This document shows, in pieces, positions 36,295 through 48,600 of a stretch of 64,000 bases of DNA. Numbering within the stretch: position 1 is the stretch's first letter; the number at the start of each line of letters is the position of its first letter. The translations under genes were made by a program, and so were the position numbers. Below the pieces are notes generated by a model. That model ran no database searches, had not been told where the DNA came from, and was given only the letters and a program-made list of their open reading frames with translations. The stretch is from Axinella damicornis (lineage: Eukaryota > Porifera > Demospongiae > Axinellida > Axinellidae), in NCBI GenBank assembly GCA_963931865.1, contig OZ007512.1, positions 10,301,160 through 10,365,159 on the forward strand, written 5' to 3'.

Positions 36295-39200
36295 ATACAC
36301 ACACACACATACAGAAACCACGCCCTCGACTACAGAAACAAATACAGGATTCCTCATTGGAGTTCGCAGGTATGCTTCTCGGGGCCAGCAATATGATGCC
36401 CTCTATGTCTACGACCGATCTCGGGGATCACCAGAACCTTTCAATTTCACCTGTACCTCAACCCTGGGGAATCTAACGGATATCCGTACCACCAATGAAC
36501 TCATATCTGGCTCATTAATAGGTGGGGATGATGTGACTGTGGACGATGTGACTATCTCCAGGACATTTCCACCTGTAACACTGGAGTTTGCGCCAGAGTT
36601 CCTGCCACAATTTTCTGGGATTTATGAATGCCTAGGTGAAGGTCCAAATCTACGAGAAGCAGTGATGATCACTACAGGTATGTATGACATAATCACTACA
36701 GGTATGTATATGTATTACATCATTATGATTATCCCTACAGGTATATATGACATCTTTATAGTTATAGATCGGGTCAATGGAGCTGAATCGCAGTCGAGGG
36801 GATTTGTATATGTTACCGTGACGTCTTTAAAATTGATACCAAGAATCAGAAATCTTTCTGTCCCTCATCCGGGTTTCTGGAACAAACAAAGCTCCGGAAG
36901 GCCTAAACACAGCTCCGGAAGGCCTAAACACAGCTCTGGAAAGCCTAAACACAGCTCTGGAAGACCATGAGAGACCAGCTCTGGAAGAACGGCCTAAACA
37001 CAGCTCCGGAAGACCTAAACACAGCTACTTAACGCTTAAATGAAGCTTTGGAGGGTGCCTACCGTATATTGTTTGGCACCTCCAATATTTCGGCACCCAT
37101 TCAGGAATTAATTTGCGGTACGTAGAATCTGATACGTTACAATATACGTAGATACATAATTATCACTCTGTATTATGTGTTTACTTGCATCCTGCGACTA
37201 CTAGAACAAGATAGCCATAAGGTGTTCATGGAATAACCCCCCTCCACCAAAGAGAATTGTGTCACCAGTGAACAAAAGGAATTTCATTCCGCGTTATAAC
37301 AATACTGCTTTAGTCTGTCAAGCTAAACCGTTCCATTGCTGTGTAGGAAGATGTCACTTGCCCTCCCACCTTTCCATTCGCTACCTCCACAACCTCCTGC
37401 ACAGGTGTGGGAGAATGGTCTCAATAGACTACCACTGAGTAAAACTTTCCACCAGTATGACTAATTGTTCATCAACTATTTCTTTTTCTCCCAGAGAATC
37501 CCTTCCTACGTCTCAACAATGGATCAGTTACTGTCATCGGAAATGTTGACATGTTCACTATTACCGTCATGGGTTCATACACTGCCAGTGGTGGAGTGTC
37601 CCAGAGAGCGACCCGCCAGGATTACAGCCTGGAATACTTCCTGGGTGGAGGGACGGTTGCTGTCCGGGACTTCGGGGTTGTGATGGATACCAGCCCCTAT
37701 GAACAGTAAGCAAATTGAGTGCCAAGGCCATTAAATTTGTACGAGAAATTGCCAGTCAAATTTAACTGGTAGCAACTTCCATAGTGTCAGCAAGTCTGAG
37801 ATGTGTGCAGAGTTGCCGTCCCTCGATTGCACCCACTTGAGCTGCTGCTCCCCCTCTTTAGCCGATTGTGTCTGCTTCAGCTGCTGCTCCCCGGTTGCTT
37901 CTGCCATCCTTTCTGGAAGGTTCCAGCCCATGCCACACGTTCACGAGCATTCGAAATTTGGGGGTGTAAAGATACGAAGGTCGCAGGCACGTGACTAGTC
38001 TAGTCATGCCCCCTTTCTGTTAGTCACACACAGACGCAAGGAGAATGCATGATGGCAGCTTTGTAAACTCTAAACACGGATGTCACTTCACTCTGCACAA
38101 AGTACATTTGTGTATATTTACAACACTTCTTGCCCACATGGTTTACGTACATACCATAAGCGCTCTTAAATTTGCACTTGCTGTACTATTATAACCAATA
38201 GTGGTTGTTAAAGGGCTGAAGAAATCTTGCATGTGTTCACAAAATGCCCTTCACGTTTATCATTCATATCAATGTAGGCCACTGAACCTAATATTGCATA
38301 TGCATTGAGAACGTGTTGCGTACACGAGTAGGCATGACCTCATGTAGTATGCCGGCCATTTGTGAAAAGATGTCGAAGTGTATACCGTATATCTTCTAAA
38401 AATTCAGCATCCCTAATTATTCGGCACCCCTTGACGCAATTGGGAAAAATTGTCTCTAATTTCGGCAAGGGAATTCCCAAATATTTCAGAATTTAATCTC
38501 TAATTGTAATACGTTTTCGGCAGCTTGCCATCCTGTCCGAGAGGCTTAGTCAAGGAGAGAGATCGGTGAGTTCGGTGCTGTTTAAAGCCCCGAGCGGTGA
38601 AAGCTCCAAGCTGTCGCCAATGCACACGAGCCCCTGGAAGAGTCAACCGATCGCTTCGACGTAGCTAGCTACGTGCCACGTTGACCAGTTCGTCCAATTG
38701 GTGAAAGCCCTGCGCTGAAGTACACTCGCAAACCTCCAAGTCTTGCCCTGACCCTGAGAGTCAACACAGATGAACACAGAACGACACGGGGTACCAGGGG
38801 GTATCGATCGCACGATAACAGCCGGCCGGCGGCACAGTTCGAGACGTTCGCTTCATATATACACCGACAATTCGGGCCGACGCAGGTGCTAGTCGGAGTG
38901 TCACAGTCTGTACCAAGAAGAAAGACTACGTACGTCGCCCTGCCGGTATAGGTGCTCGATCTTGAGACTTGAATCTCGAGTGGAAAAAACCGACCGACCG
39001 ACCGCGGGTATCACTTCTAATTATTCGGCACTTTTGCATTTTGGTACAAATTTTGCGATTTTACTTCTAATTATTTCGGCAAAGCTTATGAATAATTAAT
39101 AAAAACCTGCCGAATTTTTAGAAGATATACGGTATACATTGGAAGAGTTTGCTGAAGTAGTGCACTCTCTAGCTGTCAAACCACTGAAACTCACAGCGTG

Positions 39201-39579
39201 GTTAGCTCGCTGTCTCCTGTGAAAAAGAGTAAGCGTTCGAGCTGATGACTGCACTACACTCGCTCCGCCAACTCGGCCAAGCCAGTTGACCATAGGTAAT
39301 TGCATTCCTGAGGTAATTGCATTCCTGAGTGTAACTAACTATTAATTGCCACATAGCGCTATATAGAAATGCTAGCTGAGATCGTGGACAGATTAGTTGC
39401 CTTGTGCTAAGGTGCTCGGCAATGAAGTGACAATGAATCATATGGTTGTTTTATTTTGCTCAGGGTGTTCCTCGTGGATGTCGGTCGAATCATTCAAAAT
39501 GGAACCATCTTTAATCTGACACTGTGTTTTTGTGGACTGACTACCTCAGTGATTTTCCCAGTGATTGTGCAGGGTGAGT

Positions 39580-39625
<46 letters not shown>

Positions 39626-42600
39626 AATTTCGTGTCTTCCCTTTGGTCACCATTGCTAGCGATCGACTGAGTGTGGTTTAACTGGTTGCCACGTGGCATG
39701 TGCGTTAATTGGAACTAATTTCGATGCTTAGCTTGCGCTACAGCGAGCCGCAGCCAGCATTGCAACGGCTACCAGGAGTGCGGTTGCCCCTCGATTATGA
39801 TAATGCAAAAAATTGGGCAGCATATAAGCCATTATGACAACTTACTATTGTATGGAGATGTAGGGATAGCAGAACAGCAAAAAGTAAGAAAACAAGCAGG
39901 GACGATGGCACAAACAGTTCAGTATACAACCCCATCTTACATATCTTTCCACGTAATACATGTATAATGAGAAAAAATATGAACTGTTTTATGCCATCAT
40001 CCCTGTTTGTTTTCGCTGTTCTACTATCCCTACATCTCCATACATTTTAATGTGTTTACCTCATTTTGGTAGCAGCATACTTGCGCATTCACTCTGCTGT
40101 TTTATGCCATCATCTCTGCTTGTATTCTTACTTTTTGCTGTTCTGCTATCGATCCCTACATCTCCATACATTTTTTACACTTGTACATAAATAAGGCCTA
40201 ACTTGTGCTATCCCAAAACGATCAAGTGTTGCCATTTCCATTGACACACTAAACACAGCTCCAGAAGAGCTAAACAAAGCTCTGGAAGATCCGTAAGTGA
40301 AGTTGCACCGTTTTCGTTTTTCAGAAACGTATGTACATACGTACAAAGCCAGCACTTTAGCCTTCCGCTTTTGCTTCCCGATTCTTGGAAGAAACCTTCC
40401 AACTTTCACAAACGCATGTTGGAAAAGAGTTTCAAGTGTTGGCACCAGTTAAAGATGCATACTGTGCACCGGGAGGGATTAACATAGATGAAGATGTTCT
40501 TACTCCAGTGTAGTATTGTATGACGGTATCTTTCAGAAATTTGCCCGAGAGAGATTGATGGGTTTGGACTTGTATGGGACATCACTCTTCCTGGTGTAAT
40601 GGCACAGCGAAGTTGTGGAGCAGGCAAGTGCTTGCATAAGTTGTTGAATATTGAGGTATTTTTTGTGCCGAAATTGCCACATTTTGGAAGCTATTTTCTA
40701 CCTGTTATGGCACGTTATGACGTGCCAATTGGATGAAGTTAGGAATTCGTTAGTAGCCGGGAACATTAACTCCTCTCGGCCTGTCGGATTGGAAATAAGC
40801 TCAATTAGCCAATGCCCCACCCCTGTCACGTGATGATGTAGGTTTATTGAAAGATTTATAGTAGATAAAAGCATTCAAAGTATGTGACAAAAAGTGCCTT
40901 GCAACAGCCGGCCCAGCCCTTAAATCTGCAGTCTTTAAATGTCAGTCACATTTGTCGAAAATCGCTCTCGACCAAAGTCTATGATTTTTCTTGACTTTGG
41001 GTCGAAACTGAAACTGAAAAAACAAATGCTGAAACTCACCTCGGCGGTGGAGATACAAGCGCTTTTGTGTTCCAGTTGATCGCCAGTACTTGATCACTCT
41101 CTGGCTTTCGTTGCCAGTACAGCTCAAGCTCTCACAAAAGGCACAAAGATTCTGACCAAATGGTTGTGACAATGCTATTGTGATTATGTGCTGAAACTCA
41201 CCATGATGGCGAAGCTGTGTGCGCTGTAATAGTCTCTGGTCTTCCCATTGGCCGCCATTGCTGACTCAGCTTGATATATTGAGTGAGCAAGGTCATCACA
41301 TGACATGTGCGTTAATTGAAACCAGCTGCTTGCGCTATTGGCTAGTAGCACGTGGTACGTACCAGTAGTGTGGTTGCCATTTGTTTTAGGAGTAATATCT
41401 CCTTATTGGATGCACTTCATTATTAGTATTCTCAAGTGCAATAAGGCGTGACTCAATGATATTGACGTAACGCGGAGAGATTACGGAATATCATTATTGA
41501 TCCGCGGAAGCTTCCTCGCGGTTGCGTTTGTGAGGTAGCTAAGTATGGCTCCGGTTCTAGTCATCTAAAATATCGATCTGCTCCCGTGATAGTAGCTTGT
41601 TGTTACCTACGGTAGATGCCCTTCGAGTGTTGGGGATAGTAAGTAGTCTCTGTCCGCTTTTCCAGTCATGTGCTAAGACCGTGAAAACCGCGATGGGAGT
41701 ACTGCAGTTCGTAAGAAATGAGGAAACATCGCCTCAGTCGGAGCAGTTCCACACTGAATAGCCGACTTTTTTCTTCTCAGTTTGCTTCACTATGCAGAGG
41801 TCATGCAGAATCTCACGTGGGATTACAAAGGATGAAGGTTTGAAACAACTGTGACCCAATTTGTTTGTTAAATTCGCTCATTTTCGTGATCGGCCTAAGA
41901 CAAACTCTCTTATTTCCCATACAGTTTGTAATTCGTCTGAACCCCAATTGAGTTTTAGTTAGTACTCAGACTGGGCTTTGCTGCAACAACAGTATAAATA
42001 TTTGCGACGGCATAATTCTCTTCATCAGCGGGGGTGGAAGTGGGCGTGGCCAAAAATGACGTCATAGAACGGTCACAACTAATGTTCTTCAAGTATGAGG
42101 TTCATGTTGTACGGCTAACATGATATATATCACCTCAAATTTTAAGTACAGTGGTCACTCCTTAATCCACTTTGCTACCTGTGTATCCTTTAACCATCAT
42201 CTTCAAGTGATTACACCATCCACATGCTGTTCGAGTCACAGGAGAAACTAGCTGTAGATACGAGACTGGACGGGCACCATCATCTTCAAAGTTACTCCAT
42301 AATTGCACCATCCACATGCTGTTCGAGTCCGTCATGGGACCACTTCGACTGAGTTGTACATTATTTCCTGCATAGACCACACCTACGGGCACTCCTCTAC
42401 GCAGGAGAATCGCTGAAAAAGCTGAATACGAAACTTCAAACGGTCCCACCACGAACTCGACGGGCATGTGGACAGTGTGGATACGGAGAAGCTTTGATGG
42501 CTACGGTGCCCGTCTAGTCCATATCTTCAGGTGGTTTCTCCTGTGTTTGCAAAACGTTTTATGCAAAAATCGCTATGTAACCTCTAGGTGATGCTACACG

Positions 42601-45600
42601 GCTGTGCCTGAGTAATGCAACATGGGCTCCCCCAGAAGTCTTGCAGTGTGAACGTGTGGGTTTTGCGAGGCTGAGGACAGATGTGAGTTGTGATCTGCGA
42701 ATTGTTCACCAGGTAACAATCTCTCTGTGAGTGTAGTCAAAACTACCACTGAGTGAAGTGCATTGCAGAGCATGTGCTATCCCATCCAGCATCCATGGCT
42801 TCTTTAAGATTTGTTTCATGAATTTACTTAACCTTTAGACTTACATATTATTATTTGTCTGGCAGCTCAGGGCAGCCTCTTTTCATGAATCTTCCACAGG
42901 CTGAGGAACTCTTTTCTAATGTGAACGTGGTGGATGATGAAACACTTGCAATGGCTCTGACTCTCATCCGTAGACTAGCCATTATTACGCGGCCCAGGAC
43001 TATCTCCATCTTTCCAAGAGACCTCAACACCACCAACTATGTCATCACAAATACTGTGGACCTCATTACTATCAATCTGGATCAGGGAGGAACAACAGAT
43101 ATCGCATCGGTACATATGTTCATTGTTGAGACAATAATACACTCTATTGTTGTAATAATCTCTTTCTGTTTGTGGAACAATATTCGTCACTGTGTGTGGG
43201 ATATACCAATTACAGGTGGGCGATATATTCTTAGTTATTGCGGCATGCAGATTGGTATCGGTTAGTTAATAAGGAAGTGTTAATTATCATCGACCTTGCA
43301 GTATTTCGGTGTACCCTTATACGGACGCGTTTGCGGTCTGTGTATGGCTGGGCATATTGTCACATAAGTAGGTGCGCTGTTGCAGGGGCGGCAGCGGCAT
43401 AGAACGGGTGGTACGGCCCACAATCGTAGCGCACCGCCGAAGGCGGTGCCCGGAGGCGCTCTCTGTGTTTGCAGAGGCGCGGAAAAAAAATTTTCGCATG
43501 TATTTTTAGCGATGAGGAAGCGCTCTCGTAGCATCCAAACGGCCGTTTTGGGAAAGAAAAGACCTTGGCTGGTGTGGAGTATCAATGGTAGGCCCGAACT
43601 AGGACGAGAAACAGATGCCATTGCCGAGTCTGTGTTATTAATTATCAGGTCGGCTCAAAAAGTGGTCCGGCCAAAGCCGGACCAGCCGGACCGGCGGCGC
43701 CGCCACTGTGTTGTAATTGTTCTTACTTGATTAGTGCGGGTTTTCATACATCATGCGAGCCCCCATGGTTTCTTAACAACGTATGTGCGAGTTGTATAGC
43801 CCTTCCCTATAAGGCACATTGTGTGACTGCATACTCAGGGACATAGCCAAAAATTTGTAATTATTGTGCTGTATAGGTTGTCTCATCTTTCTATAGACAG
43901 TTATTGATATCGTCAATAAGTAAGTGTTAGTTATTCAACTAACTACAAATTGAATATCGCCTACCGTTATTACTAATGAACCTTCGGAGGACCTAAATGC
44001 AACTCCGAAAGACATAAACGAAGCTCCGGAAGATCCATTAGCAAAGCATTTCAGAAAGTTATGTCTACAAACTCAGCGCTGTTGGCAAGATGCCTTCTTC
44101 TTTGGAAGACACTTCCCAAGAAAAAGTGTTCTGATTTTGGCTGCCACACCGTTTTGTTCTGTGATCAGCCAGCATGGGCTGTGATCAGCCAGCACGGGCT
44201 GTCTAGTTTAGTGCATAGGTGGGCCAAACAACCTAGAAGCACAAACCTGTATACCAGAATGTGATCGACTACAGTACGCATCGTTTAAAATGACGTGCGT
44301 TTGTGGATCTGCTTCCATCACGGCGCAGGATTTATGCAACAAACGTTTGGAAGACCTAACTGCTGCTACAAAAGGCCTTAACGAAGCTCTGTAAGCAAAA
44401 GTGCGCTGTGTGTTTCTCGGAAACTTATAATTAGGTGCATACAAAGCCAGCATCTTCGGAAGCTGCAAACGCATGTCAGAAAAGCGCTCTGAATCTCCGC
44501 ATCAATTTTAAAGATGCGTAACCATAAGTGTCCTAAAGCTGTACTGCAGCGATCACAAATTAAATGTATTAGCACCTGGCCATGCAGCTTTGATGCAGGA
44601 TATACTACATGGCCATAAAGTAGCATTGTTTCATGTTTGCGTGATTTGCTTCTATTGTATGGCAGACTACAGAGGTCGTTGAGGTGGTCGACAACCTACT
44701 GAATCCGGTGAACACGGCAGGCTTTCAGACCTTGCAAGTAGTGGCTCCTGCTAGTCAGAGTGTTCTAGACAATGCAGAGAGATATGCACTCTTCCTTGCT
44801 GATGCCATGTCACAAAACGGAAGCATTCTTCTGTCAAGACAAAATATTGGTGAGACTATAGCAATTCTGTTGTTACCAGACAGGTTGCGTCTGTAATTTA
44901 TAATACCAAACTTTCCTTCCTTCCTGCTTCAATAGTTATTCGGTCTGAGAGAATCACTGTGACCAGTGGAACACCAATAACAGATGTGATATTTCCAGAG
45001 GAAGAGGACTTAAGCAGCGATGTATCAGCTTCTGCTGTAATCACTATTCCTGCTGAGCTGATAGTGGAAAGATCAAACTGTAAGCTGCAGGTAACAATTG
45101 ATATACGGAAATATTCATTCTCTTACTTTCCTTCCTTCATATATATGCAGCAAGGAGTATTTCAATAGCCAATATCCAGTTTCAGAATCTGCAAGACTTT
45201 CTACCACCAGAATTGGACGAGTAAGGCTTCAATTGTGATTGCCTACATAAAAAATCCAAGTAACCTTTCGTTATTCTGCTGAAACTTCTATACTTTGTTT
45301 TTTGTGCTTCTCAATATGCAAGGTCTAGGACTGTTACATGCTACTGTATACCGGGAAATTTTGGCGACCGTTTTAATTCGGTGATTTGGCGATTCGGATG
45401 CCAATCGGCAAATTAAAAAATCGTCAGGCCGGCCAGCTAGATCAACTGTCGGCACGCGTGGGAAGCAAGTTCACCTTGAGATTGCAAGACCCAACATACT
45501 ACCTGCTGAGAGAGAGGTCTGTGGAGAGTGCCTACTACTTGATGACGATGCACCGAATTAAAAGCGTAGACAGACTACAGACTGCTGAACATGCGGTCAT

Positions 45601-48600
45601 GGCTGGCGCTGACTGTGTACCTGTCCTGGGTCGTGCATCACTGCCACAGCGTACGCATCATGGGCATTGCTGACCTCCCGGATAGCTGTTCGCTAATCGT
45701 GGGCCTCGAGATGCTGCTGAAAACGTGATGGCCACGACACTGCTCACCGTTTCGTACGTCTTCGTCCTGCTCAAGCCACGTCGCGCTCGCGGCACGCATA
45801 GTTACATCATACTTTTCTGTCATGATCGCAAAATGTTAAATTCGCCAAAGTTTTAGCCATTTTGCTGCCAAAATTTCTCGGTAAACAAAACCAAACACAG
45901 TAGAAAACATCATGATCAGGCAAGAATTTGTTCCACACAGTAAGCCCTGCAACAGTTTAGGGGCTTGCTCACCCCTCCCCAAATAACTGCCTGTCAAAGA
46001 ATAGGCTGTTGAAACTGAATTATTTCTTCTTGTTCCACACTATAAGCTCCACAGCAGTACCTGTGTCACTGATAATATCCAGCCAAGTGGCAGTTCAGAG
46101 TGGAGAGAGCATGGACTCTGAGGCTCTGCAGGAAAACCCTGTCACAATCGTCTTCATAGTGGAAGGGGTAGGTTGTCTGACTGTGTGCTTCGACATCCTA
46201 ACAGCCACTTTCTGTGTTGATTTGAGCTTTATGTATGCTTTCTGAACATTGTTGGCAAATACAGCGTATACTTCGTATCACTCTTATCACTTTACACATC
46301 TGATTTTTTCATAGGCAACTGATAGAAGTTTCGTCTGTGTATTCTGGGACTTTTCTGATCCGTAAGATTTATTGCAGTCATAAGTGATGATAATGCGCGA
46401 GCCGAAGGTGAGTACGTTATCCACCCTCGACCGCTAACTAGATTTCCCGAGTGCACTATAAAGCCTGTAATGCACTGCAAACTGGTATCTAACTACTCAC
46501 TGACCCGAAACAGCCATTGATCTTTGAAAAGTGTGCTGTATCTAGATAATGCACGCTAAAGTGTGCAATAAGCGATTTAATGCTCCGTCATGTGATCGAT
46601 TCTGAGGTGTCTGATTCGTTGAGGGTCACGTGAGTAGTACTAAGTACTTTCTGAAAGATTAATTAGTTGTCTTGTCTATAGCTTTGTACAGAAATTGATT
46701 AGCTAGTAAAAATGTTTCATCTCTAAATAAAGTACCATGTTTACGAGGGGCGACCGCACTCCTGGTAGCCGCGATGCAACCGGTTGCAACTCGCTGTGTG
46801 GTCATAGTCTTTGTGGCAACGAAACTTTGAATGTTCGGAAGAGAGCGCTCGAGCAATGGCGGCTGAAGGGAAGACAAAGGCACTCACAACTCCACTACCA
46901 AGATGAATTTCAGCAACAAAATTGTACGGTTGGGTCACTGCACGATAGTGATCATGAAGATTTAGTCAGAACCTTTGTAGGTCCTTCCTGCGGGCTGGGA
47001 GGTTTTCTATTTGTTTATATTTGCTTTATTAGCGAGGGGCAACCGCACTCCTGGAAGCCGCGTTGCAACCCCGTTGCGACTCGCCGTAGCGAAGCTAAAT
47101 ATTGCAATTCGTTCCAATTAACGCACAGGCCACGTGGCAACCACGCTCAGTCGATCGCGAGCAATGGCGACCAAAAGGAAGACAAGACAGCACTCGCAAC
47201 TTAGCCAGCACGGTGAGTTTTGGCATGTAAGCGTCAGTGAACGACAGCGATCACGGCTGTGTGGTCAGAATCTTCGTGTGCCTTTCCTAAGAACGGTACT
47301 GCCACCGGAAGTCGAAGAGAGCGCTCGAGCAATGGCGGCCACGGCGAGACAAAAGCGCTAATATCTCCACCACCAAGGTGAGTTTCAGCACCAAAATTGT
47401 ACGGTTGGGACAGTGCATGATAGCGATCACGACGGTGTAGTCAGAATCTTTGTGCGCCATTCCTGTCACTGGAACGAGTTATTTATATTAATTATTTAAT
47501 TATATTACGCGGCACAATTTTTCCTATACCAGGAGTGTAATCAGGAGGACTTGAGTGGGCATAGCTAGTGAGTAAATTACGTTGATACTCCTCTACTGAA
47601 ACTAATGTCTCCATACTGATTGTATACTCCTTGCTTGCCTCAGAATTGGCAGTGGTGGTTGGTCTACGGAGGGGGTCACTACGGTTCAGGTGATGCAGGA
47701 TGGGAACGACACAGTGGTGCAGTGCAGTAGCACCCACCTCACCAGTTTTGCTGTGCTTGTGAACGTGGCAGGAACACAAGTGAGTACACGCATCTTTGAC
47801 TGAAATTTCCAAGCTCTAGTAGTGGACGAACACCGCTTGTGGCTATGCACTTGCAATCTGTATAACTATTGAGGTCCGACATGCAGAATAAACACTGAAT
47901 GTATGGGGTCAGAGCTTGTGTCATATGCAGATGCTAAAGTACAAACAGAAGTTGTTCATTTTGTTCCACCGCCAGGTTGGCAGCCTTGCTCTGAGCATCG
48001 TCTCCTACATTGGACTGGGGATTTCATTAGCGTGTCTGCTCCTTACCATCATCTTCTTTCTGTCATTGGGGTAAGTGAAGGGAGAACAGTACTGCACAAT
48101 CTCCTTACAGTAATCCAACAATGCATAATAGTGATGGTCCAGGTTTGAAGAGATTATGTGCATCATTCTCTTTTGTTCCTGTGGTGGTACACGATGCTGC
48201 ACTGAAAACGTTTACTCTGATCTCTGTGTATCATACTGCAGGAAGAAGCTGTTCACAGCAGTTCACAACTTTGTCCATCTCAATCTGGCCATTGCCTTAT
48301 TTGTAGGCTACCTGACCTTTGCTATTGGAGTTGAACTGGCTAGAACAAACAGGGTAAGAGAGATCAACATGGCAGTTCGAATATCCTGTCTGGTTCTGCA
48401 TTGCAGCAAAGAATTTTCTTGAGCAAGCATGCATACTAATTACAAGTAGCTTCACTCACTCAGCTACTTCCCCTACATTGTACGTGAGCAGTCCAGCGAT
48501 GGTTAAAACTCTCTGTGCAGACATCACAAATCCTGTATCTGCCCCTGAATGTTACTGTTTCAAAATGTGCATGCTCAATACTGCATGTTGGCAGCTGTGT

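Noticed and set aside
42162..42467. 101-codon minus-strand frame
   Set aside because: Built on a local direct repeat (CACCATCCACATGCTGTTCGAGTC) in an aGPCR-2 intron; no family and no splice support.
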